Source: Glossina fuscipes (taxonomy: Eukaryota > Arthropoda > Insecta > Diptera > Glossinidae). Taken from it: a stretch of 64,000 nt of DNA. The position numbers were made by a program, and so were the translations under genes. Below the pieces are notes generated by a model. That model saw nothing but the letters and a program-made list of their open reading frames with translations. It was not told where the DNA came from and ran no database searches. The stretch lies in NCBI RefSeq assembly GCF_014805625.2, contig NW_023998556.1, positions 1,628,655 through 1,692,654 of the forward strand, read 5' to 3'. Shown in pieces: positions 41,623 to 54,920 of the stretch. The stretch's first letter is position 1. Each line of letters opens with the position of its first letter.

Positions 41623-43146
41623 AAATTAAAGAACCCCGGCGGGATCATTTTGTTATGGATCGATTGCGCAACGGATGTCACGTGGAAATAAGAATGAATG
41701 TCAAAGACGTTCAACGCAACATATCGTTAATACGTTCGCCTGCAGCAGGTCTTAAAGAGCGTCGTGCTCGAAGCTTAACATGAGCTTTTAATGGAAGAAA
41801 ATTTATGTCCATATGTCCAGACAGTTGAAGAAGAAGTTGGAAGAAAGTGCCGAGGGCCAAAGATGCGGAAGTGAGAAAAGCCTGAAATTATTAAAAAGAA
41901 AAGTAGTTTTAAGATTTCGCTTAAATTAAATTAAATTTATATAATTGTCAATTTTATTCGTGAGTGTAGAACAAGTAGGTCCTACAGTCATTCAAAGGGC
42001 TTTATTAATCTTCTAGCTCGGCTTAACTATATATTTATGGGTGGAGGACATTTGGGTGATTTTGGAGTATTGGATTTTATTGATAATACACAGGGCCCTA
42101 TCAGTAATCATTACAGTTTAACAAATAACCACATGTGGGATAGCCGACTCACTCCTTACGTTGATAATATGAACCGTCAGGCACGTACATCCCATAAAAG
42201 CTTGCACTACCACCAAACCTTGTGCCGGATGTTAAACTAAAGTATTGTGTTAAAAAATTTAAAAATAATGTTTAAAGCATTTTCGAGCTTTAGCACTGTT
42301 TTAATGACAGTTTACGTAAGACCTACTTTGCAAGTGTATTTTGGATTACTTAAAATTATTCATTGTTAATATTTTCACACCACCAAGCGGCTAAATAACC
42401 ACTATCTTGCTCGTTTGCTTTAACTATAACATAATAGTGGTATGCAGTCATGGAAGAATAGAGAAAGAATTTTGCCGTGCTTTTTAATTGGCCGTTCTCT
42501 GTCTTGCACTGCCAAGGTTCTCATAATATTTTCTAATTTTATTTTGTGGCTTATATTTGAGTAAGCTTGGTTCTTGTTTCCCACATACCTTTAACTGCTT
42601 AATGTATCAACTAAAGGTGATTTTTTAGTTATGCAGATTAGATATATTGCCTAATTTCTTATTATTTCGTATTCTTTGTATGTGCTTGAGTTTTCTTTGA
42701 CGTTATGTAGCCTATTATCCAAACGTTACGGGCACCCTAACTGTGCTGGTAATACCAGCAGAACGACGAACGGAAATAGCTGAAAATCGCTGTCTGACTT
42801 TTAGTTTACATGAGGATCCATACCTTCTGACAATTTTTCTATCCTTTCAATACAAACGTGACCGCATGTTGAGTGTCTCCAACAAGTTAAATCTCATTGG
42901 TTCAAATATATTTCACAATATTTCAAATCCAATATTTCTTTGGTGAAATTTCTCCGTTCGCATATTTCACATAGTATATTTGATTTTTCAACTAAGAATA
43001 CGGACACGCTAATTTCTACATTTTGTATGTATCAAACCTAGCTATTTCCGCGTCCATTCTTGAACTCGAAATTTGCAAATTTAATTTCGTTACATTATTC
43101 AATAAACTTGGTTAATTTTCGGATGTTAATATAATATTCTACTTTT
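41623..43146. other. No gene identified; possible unrecognised element
   Basis: A short open frame at 41653 (about 42 codons, Arg/Val rich) and another on the + strand at 42037-42240 (67 codons, MGGGHLGDFGVLDFIDNTQG start, Asn/His rich) have protein-like composition but no domain I recognise. GAACCCCGGCGGGATC at about 41631 resembles a primer-binding-site neighbourhood. Confidence 0.3.
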
Positions 43147-43596
43147 TTGATACATGAGAAGAAAATAGGTTCAGAGAGGTCTTCGGATCCAAATTCAATG
43201 TGTCCCAATACAATTTTCCTTAAATTCTTTCTACCATCTCGATACTTTAGTCGACTAGAGGATGAAATGCGCCAAAAAACACAACGCCCGAAGGAAGTTC
43301 CTCGAGATTATGTGCTGTCAATGCAAGGGTTGATGAGAAGCACCATATTAATTGAGGAACAAAAGTTAGAACGCATTTACGTCAATGCACAACCAGACTA
43401 TCTCCGGGCACACGTCGGCAGAACTTTAAAAATTTTTTCCGAGCTTATGGAATCTGCTAATTACTTAGAAGCGACACTAGCAGGAACAACAACACGTGAA
43501 AACAATCCAGAGCGAAAGCCGAATGTAAGACTTCCCGAAATTCGAATCGATATGGCTACCGCATGCAGACGTTGTGCCAAAAAAGGATGCAACTAA
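43147..43596 (+). pseudogene. Gypsy-type gag fragment
   Basis: A 149-codon frame. FLPSRYFSRLEDEMRQKTQR followed by RDYVLSMQGLMRS and EEQKLERIYVNAQPDYLRA is the standard capsid region of an insect gypsy-like Gag. The stretch after LPEIR leads to ACRRCAKKGC, the start of a zinc knuckle, where the frame ends. Readthrough to about 43660 shows NEQFFFCWPP, the second knuckle half. Protease and polymerase are absent. Confidence 0.75.
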
Positions 43597-46500
43597 TATA
43601 ATTGTCAAAATGAACAATTCTTCTTTTGTTGGCCGCCGGAAACGAATACGCTCGTAAACAATAAATCTACACAGCGTAAATCAACTTCGACAACGAGAAA
43701 ATTATACATACCAACGAAGATGTTTCGATGTTCATCGTTGTATATGGACATCTCGGATTGGCGGCTTACTATTAGTTCGTCATTGTCCATTATCCAAAGC
43801 AGTGCACCAATATGACACCATATTGTCTCCACGGTTCCAAGAATCATACAGGGTCACATACTTTGAGTCTGCTACTATTATTCAAGTAGAAGACACTATA
43901 ATAAGGAACTTGCGACGTGTTCACAAAGAAGGCGCGGAAAGCGACTACCAATATCAGCAAAATTAAGAGTTTAGCGAATAACAACGAATAATGGACATCA
44001 GTTGATTTCAACTAAGATCTAGCGAAGTTGGAAATGCCAATATCTCTTGCGAGAAGTCGAGAAGACCACTTCCGATTTGGTCAACCATCTTAACTTAAGC
44101 TCCTCAGGTTGAGACGTGCGGTCTGGGTTCTGTTTTGGAGGCTTGATTTGAGATTTCGTAGAGACAAGATGTACAGCCGTGACTCGTATATTTCGATTTT
44201 GATCGATAAATTTAATAAAAACAATTTCTAAACTTGAAACATCCCGCCAAATAATTATTTATTTTCATATATCTAATATATAATAAAAGGGAACACTACT
44301 TGCGATACATGGTATGTTAAGTTTGCGCCTATTTATGTAACACAGAGAAAAACTTAAAATAGACCAAGCTAAAGTTGTCTGTCCGTCTGGGGTATGTCTA
44401 TGCATTTATCTGTTCGATCCACCGATCGCACACTTGTATAAAATTTTGGCGAAATTTGGCACGCTGTCGTATTTTCGCCTAAATACGAGTCTTATTGAAA
44501 ATCGGGACCAATCCGAAAACTTTTTCGATCACTCCCAATATAACGCCTTATTTCGAAATATATATGTGAAAAAATATCCAGGAGTAATAGGATTTTGCCA
44601 TTCTCAAGTGATGGCAACATTTTTTGAACTCTCTCTGTGCCTATGAAAACTGGTTCATAATAGTAAGGGCGATGAAAAAATACCTTTGCCAAATTCAGAA
44701 GACGTAAGTAAATTTTTCGAATTTTATGCAAGAGTTCTCATGAAAAAACACTTTTCTGGCAAAAATGTCTCATTGTTAATATTTAACAATGAGAACCGCT
44801 TTACAATAGCAATTTGACTCAGACGTTAGAAATTATAATTAAATTTGGTTTGCAAACCCCTTCACACATCAAGGTCCTCAAGAAGAGTAAACGTTTATAT
44901 GACGCAAAATCTTACTTATAGCTTTTTCTGACGAAAGCAGGTGATGAATAAGAAAAAGAGAGTCTTAAAAAGGAAAAAATTTTAATTTTGTGAATTTGAA
45001 ACAAATCAGTTGATGTTTTCATAAAGCGTACGTCTTTACATGAAAACGTGTGGCGTTATCTTACGATATTGAATGAAAAATCATATTAGCCAATGTGTTC
45101 GCCTATATAAATAACAGTTGGTCATGACCGACAGTAAAGTCTTCACTCGCTTTACAATTACGTTTTTCAGTTCATTCAAAAAGTATTCTTAATGCTCAAA
45201 CCTGATTAAATAACATAACAGTCTGTAACATGTGGTTATAAAATATATGTAACATGTGAGATGGTGGATGATCGTCTTGAAGGGGGCCGGATTTGTAAAT
45301 TTCTAGAAAGGTATGAAAATTTGTTGAAAATAAAAGGAAAAGTGGAAATAACTAAAAAAGTTTTGGTAAAAATCACATTTGCAATTAATAAGTCCTAGAG
45401 TATCCAAAAAGTTAAGCATTTTCCAAAAAAAGATAAATTTAAAATTAATTTTGAAGAGAAATAAAAGGAGATCGTGAGAAGGAAAGAACAAGAATTAGAT
45501 TGTTCGAATTTAATTGAGGTTGGAAAAAAATTGACTTTGGTAGAAAATTATAAATAATGTAAACAGACATTTCCTCGTTTACTGTTGGAAATCTGTGAAA
45601 TTTAATTACAAAGCTACCATTAAAACGAATAAGTAATTTCGGATTGATTTTTTTTTTTTTTTTTTGTTAATTGTGATCGCAAGAAAGATGTACATCAATT
45701 TGGACACTTTTAAGGTTATCTTTTTTTTAACACAAAGAAAGGATTAAAAGACCTGCTGATTTGCTTTATAACGTTTTTGTTTGGAAGGAAGGCGACAAAA
45801 AAAACTCGTACGAACTTAGAAATTAACTATTTTGATGTTGGGGTTGCCATTTCTCCACCGCCTAAAAATATTGAACACCATATTTAGAAATAAAGAAATA
45901 TAATGGTCAAAAATTTTTGAAGCGAGCGGAAATAATAACTTACATGATTACGTCTATATATTTGAAAATGAAAGTGTGGAATGTATGGGAGTCACGTAAC
46001 AAACAATATAAATATATTCGTGTTTGCCATATGCCTATAAGTAAAGTGGTTCTTGAGTCCATGATTAAAATTGGCAAGAAAGATTGAGCCGTTGTATAAA
46101 AATTTGGGATACATGTAATAAGCGATAAAATGGAATGGAACAGAAACGCAAAATATATACAGCTCAGGAACTGGTGTGGTATCTACAATTTATGGATTTA
46201 AAAAAAAATTTGTTAAATTAGAATAAAAACTAATGTAAGTATTTAGATATTTATTCCATTTAGATATTTATCGCCGTTTATTTGTATAAGAATAAGGTAC
46301 CTGCATTTCTTTTAAGTTTAAACGTTCGTGGAGTGTCCGTGAAACAAAGATTTAAAACCACCCATATTTCTTGAACTAGCTGCCTCAGGTATGGCGCTCG
46401 CGACACTGTCTACAGCCTCCAATGCTCTTTTAAGTGGCGCTGAGGAGTGGCCCTAAAAGTAGTAAAATTCCTAGACAATAGTTGGGAAGACCTAAAGGAC

Positions 46501-46779
46501 TTATGGACTTAGTCCCTGACCGTGACGGCTTTTATATTCGGTTTACGGAAATGAAATAAAAAATTAATTAACTATATGTCTGTTCCTTCAAATATTGAAA
46601 CAACAGCCTACATCACGATATTGTTACAAAAATCACACGCAGTAAAATGAATTTGTCTAAAAACTCGTGTTGAATACACTAGTCCCTAGTCCCCTGCTAT
46701 TTTCCAGTTCTTGATTGGCGGTACATCACTGTTTTTGTTTCTCCGCTATGTTCAAAAGGACGTAACACGATCTCGCCGT
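43597..46779. other. Mostly unrecognised AT-rich DNA
   Basis: No gene or complete transposon was recognised. The block 44370-44680 (CTGTCCGTCTGG, ATTTTGGCGAAATTTGGCAC, GGACCAATCC, TCGATC) has a weaker relative at 56220-56430. A poly-T tract lies at about 45649-45665. Confidence 0.4.
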
Positions 46780-47290
46780 TATGATTTTTCTGAAACGATA
46801 GCACAATATTAGCTTGCGACGCAGTATCTTGGCAACGGGTCTACGCGATGTTTTGCCGATGTTTTACAAGCAAAGGGTGCTCTAGTCGCTTTCTCGATTG
46901 ACAGTTTCATATGAGAGCTCCAACTTAGGCTTTTGTGTAATTTAACGCCTAGGTATTTGACCTAATTTATACAGTCGAGTACAACGTCATTCCAGTAGAC
47001 ATTTTTCGGGGATAGTTTTCTCTTTCTAGAAAAAAGAACCAGGGCCTTTTTTATAGATTGATGCGTTATCCTTTATCCCGGGGCAATTCATGAATCTCGT
47101 TCACATCCTTTTGCATCCATTCAGTTAATGTTTGTTCATGTCAACTCATTACGGATGTCAGGTCATCTGCATAACCCAGCGGTTTGAAACCCAGATCATT
47201 TAGTTTTACCAGCAGCCACCCCCAGTACAAACTTCGAAAAGGGGAAAAAGTTATATTGATTTGCATTATAGGTGTACCACGTTACCTTTC
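46780..47290 (-). pseudogene. R1/Jockey-superfamily reverse-transcriptase fragment
   Basis: Read from right to left: LVKLNDLGFKP, then YADDLTSVMS (intact YADD at 47162-47173), LTEWMQKDVNEIHE, a motif ending in ALVLFSRKRK, VKYLGVKLHKSLSWSSHMKL and PFACKTSAKHRVD. This is the palm-to-thumb order of non-LTR polymerases. Several stops and shifts break the frame. The upstream part of the polymerase is missing. Confidence 0.65.
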
Positions 47291-47502
47291 TTGGGTAAGT
47301 TCCAACCAGATTTTCTGATTATCCTGCTAGGAACTGAAAAAGCGGTGGCATGATGGAGGTTCACCTGGATTTACCGGATGTGCCTATTTTCTTTCCTTAG
47401 AGGGTTTAAAGGCGGCCTTGCTCCACTATCAGTTCGACCTTCGTTGATCTGTGCCTTGTTATCGGTGGCCTCAGAGTTTTCGGGGTCTTGAAGGCTCGTG
47501 CG

Positions 47503-48090
47503 TCAATTAAGAGTTCGGTTCGTTTTTGCAGTCGTGTTGCCCGTCGGATTGTCATCCAGAGGCTTCCGGAAGGTATAAATGAGGGCCCTGTCTACCGTCG
47601 CAGCCACCTTATTTGATGAAAACTTTGCCCCTACCTTGGATGTGCTGGACGGGTCTTGTCCGTTGCCAGTTGCATCTTGTCCTACAGTTTTTGTGTTGGG
47701 CCTGAATAAGATCGAGCTAATGCCGAAGCTAGCGAAATGTCTGTTCTTCTCCAGCACTTCTGCTGAAGATTCGCTGACTTTCATGATTAGGCTTATCACA
47801 CGCCTTTGTACTTCCTTCTGGAGTAACTGTCGCTACTCAACCTTTAGCACTACAATCTGCTCCTGCAGAATTTTTAGCATGTTTAATTGGGAGAATTGGT
47901 GTCCTTTAGACAATTCGCCGTTTCCCTCCCTTTCAAAACTAATCCAGGCAAAAGAGGTGGCCAGCTAAAAGTGTCTAAAAGTGAGCATTGTATCGCTCTC
48001 GGTTTATAATCATTCCACGATGTTTTTATGTAATTGAGAGGAATTATTCCCAGCCTTAGCAAATCTGTCACCTCTAGAAAGCTAGGCCAT
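47503..48090 (-). pseudogene. Possible ORF1 remnant of the same minus-strand element
   Basis: Two overlapping frames (48071-47883 and 47799-47503) are more GC-rich than the surroundings and lie on the side where ORF1 of the 46780-47290 element would be. The peptides contain RHFASFGISSILFRPN and a Ser/Thr/Lys-rich region, with no diagnostic knuckle. The assignment rests on position and composition. Confidence 0.3.
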
Positions 48091-48955
48091 TAGCAGACGA
48101 CTAATCCGAAATGTTGCTGGTGGTTCTACAGTGGCCCCCTGTAGTCTTCGCCGCTGGACGTTTTAACGGGTTGTTGGTGCTAGAGGGCGAAGAACTGTTC
48201 GTCCTGCTTCGGTAATAAACGCCTTCCTCCGCAAAGCTAATGGTGCCCTTTCCTAGTGCTTTAAAGTGCTGGCCAACTCCACTTAGCTTCTGTTTCCGCC
48301 GCGGCCCTCCTAACTTCCTGAATCTGGTCGTTTAGGAGTTCCTTCAGAAGGTACGTCAGAAATCCCTTTAGCTTCCACCTACCTTTCTGCAAGTGATTCG
48401 GAAGTGCCTTCGGCTGAGAGCTCCAGAGAACGTATGGTATGTTCCTAGCGCCTAAATTATTCTCGGAGATGACAACATCTACAAGTTTCTACTCAGATTC
48501 AAAAGCTACATCTGCTTGAGGACATGATTTTCTTCTTTTCATGCTTGCTTGTCCCTTCATGAACTCAGTTAAAAGATCAAGGAACGCGATGATTCGAGAT
48601 AGAAGGGGCGATTTTGATTTCCAACACGTCGTAGGTGTCTGAGGTATTGCCATTCTGGGCACTATATGTATGACATTACAGATCTTATCGAGTTTGCCTC
48701 TCTAGATTCGTAATATTCTATTAATAAAGCGGCGGCACTTCGGGAAGAGCACACCACTCATGTAGTGCATGACGATTTATACGAGAGTTATGGCAGGCGT
48801 ATGCCTTCCATCTGCCTGATCTAAGGGGCGCAATAGCTTCCGTGGCTAGCAGGCCAGTGCGTGCGGAGGAGCGGAGTGCTGCTGCAGGGTAGGTAGGCAA
48901 GGTGAAATGCGTTCTTTCGCCGGACAATGTATCGCTGGAGGCTGCCAGTGAACTT
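48091..48955. other. GC-richer transposon-like sequence, not assigned
   Basis: Higher GC content than the window average, continuous with the flanking R1-like fragments. No conserved motif was recognised. Confidence 0.35.
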
Positions 48956-50810
48956 TTAAGACTTGCTCTTTGAGAAATATTGCAATGCAAAGTGTAAAGT
49001 AGTGGACATGTCGTCTGTCCGAAAAAAGAAAGGCTGTCCGCCGTCTTCGAAGGCAGTTCCAGCGGGCGAGAAGGTCTAACGTTCCGAATGCTGCTCAGAT
49101 AAGGATCGAATCGAGGCAATGCCTCAATGGCTACAAACGCATGCTTACTGAAACTAAAGAGAACGACTGGAGAAATGTTGTATCCCGAAACCGTGATGAT
49201 CCGTAGGATCAGATGTACCGTGTTATTAAGGCGGGAAAATCCTTGGAGATCAGCAGTATTTGAACTTCAAACGGAGTGCCATCCACTTGGGGAGAGTCTC
49301 TGGATGCATTACTGGAAAACTCCTTCCGTGGGCACAAAAGAAAGTTAGTTCCCAGTATTGGGATTGTGTCTCTCTTGGAAAAGTGTGAAGTTGAGTATGC
49401 AATGTCCAAAGTCAGATCAAAAAGCTCCCCAGGAACTGACGGAATTAACGAGGAGATGGCTAAGGCCCTTTGGAAGGTTATTCCTGATTACCTGTATAAG
49501 ATTTATTATCTGTGTCTGTCGGAAGACTTTTTCCACTGCAATGGAAAATGGCAAACGTTGTAGTTCTTCTGAAGTCACCTGACGGGGTGAGGAGTGATCT
49601 CTCGTCTTATCGAGTTATTAGTCTTCTCCCAGTGCTTGGAAAAGTTCTGGAGGGGATAATGATAGAGAGGCTTCAGATGATTCCTACTTTTAGTTTGTCT
49701 AATAGTCAGTACGGCTTCCGCAAGGATCTCCGTACGATAGATGCTTGGCTACATGTACAGGCATGTGTCAGGGATTGTAACGAGAAATATGTCTTAGACA
49801 TATTAATTGACTTAAAGGTTGCGTTTCAACATTTCCATTGGAACAATATACTTACCAGGCTGAGAGAGGTGAATTGCCTGGAATTTAAACTCTGGGCTAG
49901 CTATGTCTATCAGAGGCGAGCTTGTGTTATCGGTAAAAACGACATTGTCTTCAGGGATGTAGATAGAGGCTGTTCACAAGGATCCATCAGTGGACCATTT
50001 ATATGGAACATTAGGATGGACCATTTGTTAAGGCAGTTAGAAGGCATGTACGGCGAAATTAATGGAATACTTGATTTCTCCGAATATGCAGATCTTAGTG
50101 AAAGGTAGGGCTCGGAAGGTTAAAGAAGAACGGGGTTAAAGCGTTATGAGAGTGATCAGTGCATGGGGGCATAGTTTTGGTGTTGATGTGTCATTGGAGA
50201 AAACTGTGATGATGCTGCTGAAAGGTGGCGTCTCATTTGGCAGACCTGGAGCGATCAGAGTGAATAGGCTCAGGTAGGTATTACCATCAATGATCCGGGC
50301 AAGTTTATTCCACACCTTGACAAGGTTAAGGATAAACTTATGAATGTTGTAGGGCAGATTCGTCGTGTCCTACGGTGCGAATAGGGTCTTACCAGACGTG
50401 CCGTTTGGATGGCATACGGTGGGCTCTTTCTCTTATGCGTTGCTTATAAAGCTCCCGTGCGGTTTCCGGACGTTGCATCTGTTGTGTGACGAAATAAGAT
50501 ATTGAGCTGCCAACGTATATTGTGGTTGGCGTGTTTGCCCGTTTGTAAAGCGGTCTCGATTGACGCTCTACAGGTACTGAAACTTGGGTTTGCTTATGTG
50601 GCAGTCTGTCCGAAGACTATGAACACGTGCTGTTGGTGTACCCTGAGTACTCTGCATTGAGAGACTTAAAGACCATGGGAGTTAAGGTAGTTCATGGTAG
50701 CACTGATTGCAGTGTGGCTCTCTCTACTCTTGACACGACGGTTGCATTGAGCGCGTTTGCATCCGGTGTTTTCCTCAAACACCGACTTATTCAACGAGGT
50801 TTTGGGTAAC
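48956..50810 (+). pseudogene. R1-like non-LTR retrotransposon ORF2
   Basis: The linker before the polymerase (NVVSRNRDDP, MYRVIKAGKSLEISS, VPSTWGESLDALLENSF) leads into the reverse transcriptase: KSSPGTDGINEEMAKALW, then after a frameshift near 49540 WKMANVVVLLKSPDGV, SYRVISLLPVLGKVLEGIM, NSQYGFRKDLRTIDAWLHV, LDILIDLKVAFQHFHWNNIL (catalytic Asp kept), VDRGCSQGSISGPFIWN and FSEYAD, where YADD is cut by a frameshift at about 50093. The thumb and a Cys-rich C-terminus continue with shifts to about 50808. The motif style is that of the R1 clade. It is not inserted in rDNA here. Confidence 0.85.
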
Positions 50811-51039
50811 TCTGTCTAAGCTCTGTTTTGGCGGGTTTATCCATAGTTTATTTGACATCACTGACTGACTGGGGGGTAAGCCGCATGCGGCTCTGTAAGT
50901 GTAACAAGAGACTACTCCTCGATCTGGCATGGCATTGTGGTGGAAACCCGTTTCCACGTTTCCACGGGATATGGTACTAAGTCTGACCGGAGACTTTCTT
51001 ATTCTTCTTCCATTACTTATTTATCTTCTTTATGTTTGG

Positions 51040-51350
51040 TACCGCGGGTGTCAGGACCCCCCGAAGCAGTCTTCTGGCTTCGGCCTGTCAGCGGGAACAG
51101 GCCATTGCGGGAGTCTCGTGGTGGCTACGGTTGGCCAAATTCATGGGAAGAGCCTCTGCTCGGTTCGGAGTTGCATAGCCACCGGGTGTCTGACCCAAAG
51201 AAAAACAAAGTTTTTAGATAGTGCCTCGCCCTCAGCAGGGAGGGAGATACGCCCATATACTGAAAGTCGAGGTTTTCCTCGGGGCGATGAGTGTGCTTTT
51301 TCACACTCCGTGTGCCGTCGGGCACTGTGGGGGTAAGCCTTCGCGGCAGG
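51040..51350 (+). other. Hairpin-rich 3' end of the R1-like element
   Basis: GC-rich tail after ORF2 with four clean hairpins: GGCCTGT/ACAGGCC (51082-51103), GAGG-TTTT-CCTC (51269-51280), GAGTGTG/CACACTC (51289-51308) and GTGCC-GTCG-GGCAC (51312-51325). Structured 3' UTRs are recognised by the reverse transcriptase in R1/R2-type elements; that role here is inferred. Confidence 0.6.
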
Positions 51351-54300
51351 TATCCACGTTAAATACTTAGAGACATCTGATTTAACGGGTACATTTTGTC
51401 GGTCGTCCTGCAGTCATCACTCCGCCTTACGAGAGATGGAAAGCACCACAGACTAGACCACTTTGGTATTGATAACTTACTCGTAAAGGATGTTTGCGAA
51501 AGACTACAACAGTCGAGTCAAAAAAGTTGAATCTTAATATTGGAAAGAACACAGGCAAAAAAAGCATTGAAACGTTGTAAATGCAAGTTTCCGTAAATAA
51601 TTCATTCATGAAAATTTACTGGTACGAATTTAATTTCAAAAATTTTTTGAGAAAAGCGTAAGATCGCGAACAGCTATTTTATATAACACTGTTGTTACGA
51701 GTTGAATAGTTTTTTAAAGCCAGAGAAGTGGCGAAGTTAAAAAATCTTAAAGCATAACATCTCAAAAAGAAGATGGAGAAACAAACCCATGCTAAACCTC
51801 GCGCTAAGATTGGAGTAGAACCGTAACGAAATGAGCAACTGCAGAAAAAGGGGAAAGACGTTTTTTATATCAGTTTCAATAAAAACGAAAGACGAAAAAG
51901 GTGCATGGTTTACCGCTATGATGCACCAATACAACAAGCAGGAAAAGAAATAGCATCCAAAGTAAATCTCCTGAAAGAATAACTTAGAATGGAAAGGGAG
52001 GATGAAGCTACCCCGCCAAGTAAAACGAGATCTTCAAAGCAAGGAATAGCAAACCTACATATCAATACCGTAACTACCAGTACCACTAAATTGAAGGCGG
52101 CAGGATTTGATAGTATATGCAGCGTCAGCACATTCAAGCGATAGTTCAATGCACAAGGTAACGATGATAAAGCTGTCGCCTTAATAATATCGCTGAGAGG
52201 AGGGCATAATATCTCGTCTAAATAATTCCAACAAAGGCACAGTATTCACGCCGACTTTAGATGTACACGAAACAGGGAATTGGCAGGGAGAGATGCTATT
52301 GAAATCGAATGGTTGACCCAATAGCTAATGTCTTGTAAAGCACAAACGTAGAATGAACCGATGTTGCGATAACTATATCTCTAATGCTGCCAGCAAAGCC
52401 GTCTGAATAAAAAAACTGCGCGAGAATAAAAAACTACGCCTCGGTGGTGTAACTGAGACAGAAACAGCAACATAGATAGTGACGGCGATGCATCCGATGA
52501 GGAGACGTTAAGCAAGAAACAGTGTGTACGAAGGAGCGACCTCCCACTTGGGCAAAACCTAAATAAAATAGAAGAAGGAACTAAACATTTCCTGTGCGGT
52601 CTCCAAAGTGAGCAGCATTTTAAGAGGAATAAAATAACAGATATTCACATCGCGATGAACCACGTCAAAGAAACTTTAAAGCTCCCACAACGGGCAGCGT
52701 ATGCTTTTCTTCCATCGGGGCCTTTAAATTTCGCAAAAGAAAGCAGTTGCCCAATTTTCACTATCGCAGCCAGTATAATTCGGAGTTGAAGGTGAACCCC
52801 ACATGGGCACGTGTAAAGATAGTGATAGGGAAGATTCGAAACAAAACTCTGACATTAGTAAGCAGAGCAATCAGTGACAGTGAGAATGCGCAGACATCTT
52901 CTTCTATTACATGCGGTAGTGTAAGAAGAAGTGTAGGAAATAGATACAAAAGTGTAGTGGTAAATAGAAAGGCACGTAAGGGAGTTCACAGTGGGAGTGT
53001 GTTTGAAAAAAGAATCAGGACATGTGCAAATCTGAAAACTTATGGTTAAAACTTTGAACAGTATTAACCCTTTGCACTCCGAGTGTTTTAATACCTATCA
53101 CAGGAAGATGGGGCGTATATTCATTTTGTCAAAACGTTTTCAACGCCCAGAAGGAAGTATCAGGGACCCCACATATATTCTTAATCAGAATAAAATTCTA
53201 AATCGATTCAAGCATTTTCGTCTGATCGTCTGTCCGACTGCGTAATGTCTGTTGTAAACATTCTCCTGACCGCAAAACTGAAGCGTCTGCACTTGTGGCA
53301 GAAACATTGGAAGTTCTTGCACGCAGCGTGGTATTGAAAATGGTCCAAATCGGTCGAAGGACACGCCCACAGCACCACGTAAACTGAGAACATCTCTGTT
53401 CTTCAAAGAGAATGAAAACTTAATGTAAATAATAAATGTACACAATCTCAGCAACCAATAATAGTAATCATATCTAGTTTAATTTGCTAACCACACGCAA
53501 CTTTAAAGTTGAAAAACCGATATAAAGATTAAATTGTAGTCTTCTCATTTAAATTTTTGGAAAAAACCTTAAACGGGTTGAAGAACTCACAGCAATGTGT
53601 CCATTGTGACGAGGCCCAAGAATTCTATCTGTACTGATTCAATTAAATCAACATAATGGTAAAACGCTAATTTTCAAAGAGGAACTAAAAATTTGGAAAT
53701 TGCATCATATAATCCGCCAGGACCTAACATGTAGTCCGTCAGGACCTAACTCGAGGATCGAGTTTAAAGATGTCATTACCATCGAAAAAGTTAGTAGACA
53801 TCGATGAAGGAAATATGGAGATTGTTCTCTTAGTGTTACAAAATTTTTAAAAATATGTTGAATTAATAATGTCTGCAGTAATATCGGCAGTTGGACTATT
53901 GTAAGCATATCATATTTGATAAACGGGTTTTAATAAGGAAAGTATTGGTTTTTCCAAAGAATATTGTGGATTTGAAGGAATAAGCAACTTATGTGCAGTA
54001 TGATATGGACCCTCAGGTAAACTTAAAGATAGATACCAATTCGCAACTGCTTCAGTCAAATTTGCGAAGCCGAAATCTAAGGATATCCTGTTGCATTTGC
54101 AAATTTGGTTAAATTGTATATGGTTTAAATCAATTTTTTTTTTTTTTATTATAAACGCAGTGGGTGTATTAAGTCACATCATCTGAATTATCACTATGGC
54201 ACCAAGCGACATACGGTAAGTTTCACGCCACGTACACTATGAAAATATGGCTATGTTTTGAAACTTCAGCGACATCGCGAATAAGAGCTGCACGTTTTAT

Positions 54301-54776
54301 GTACCTAGACGCATTCGAAACCATGCAGGCGCAAGTTAGGAAAATAATTTTTACTACCAATTTTTAGTTGAGTGGCAACAAATAATACATCAAGAGGAGT
54401 TGAAAGTTCAATTAACTATGACGAAAAAAACTATAGTGGCGCTTAAAACACTTTCAGATCGATCTAATCTATGCTGTCATGGAAAAATATCAGGCGGATT
54501 TGGATGACATTTTAGCTAGGTTTCCGAGAGAGCCATGTAAGAAAATCTTGCGCTAGCTAAAGGTTTTCATTATATGACCAATTAGTTAGAGGATGGACAT
54601 GCGTAACAAGGTTACTGTCAGAAAGAAACAAGGAAAGGGAAATAGATAGGTGGCGGGTGGATACCTCATTTACTATAACTATGACCAAAGTAAATTCTAC
54701 CGTATTGAGATTTAATTTAGGTGCGTATGGCGGAATTCAGAGTTTAGGTTCCAAAAATGTTCACATTATTTGAATT
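51351..54776. other. No host gene recognised; possible gypsy gag scrap
   Basis: Around 51900-52200 (+) a broken reading gives IQQAGKEIASKVN and, near the end, DDKAVALIISLRG, a phrase similar to the VALxLxLRG motif of gypsy Gag. This is weak. The 100-codon frame at 52747-53049 is Ser/Arg/Lys-rich without a domain. A 15-base near-repeat CCG(C/T)CAGGACCTAAC occurs at about 53715 and 53736. Confidence 0.3.
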
Positions 54777-54920
54777 ATATAAGAGAATATTATTATTATT
54801 ATTATTAATTTCGCCAGAGAAATAAATTCTAAGACTAAACTCTTAAAAGCATTAGCATCTAAGGCTATCGGCCTTTATTAAAAACTCTACCGCACTTGAG
54901 ATTTGAAATATAAGAGAATA
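54777..54920 (-). mobile_element. tRNA-derived SINE, 5'-truncated at the B box, 13-bp target duplication
   Basis: Element at 54790-54907: (ATT)n tail, then the body reading AATTTCGCCAGAGAAATAAA through CTCTACCGCACTTGAGATTT on the plus strand, very similar to 6422-6540. It stops inside the B box, so the tRNA-like head is missing. ATATAAGAGAATA flanks it at 54777-54789 and 54908-54920. Confidence 0.9.

Noticed and set aside
48721..49119. 132-codon minus-strand ORF
   Set aside because: It overlaps the R1-like ORF2 linker read on the + strand and shows no domain of its own.
54182..54240. ATG followed by GTAAGT as a first coding exon (about 54196-54217)
   Set aside because: A single start plus donor without a downstream in-frame exon that I could identify.
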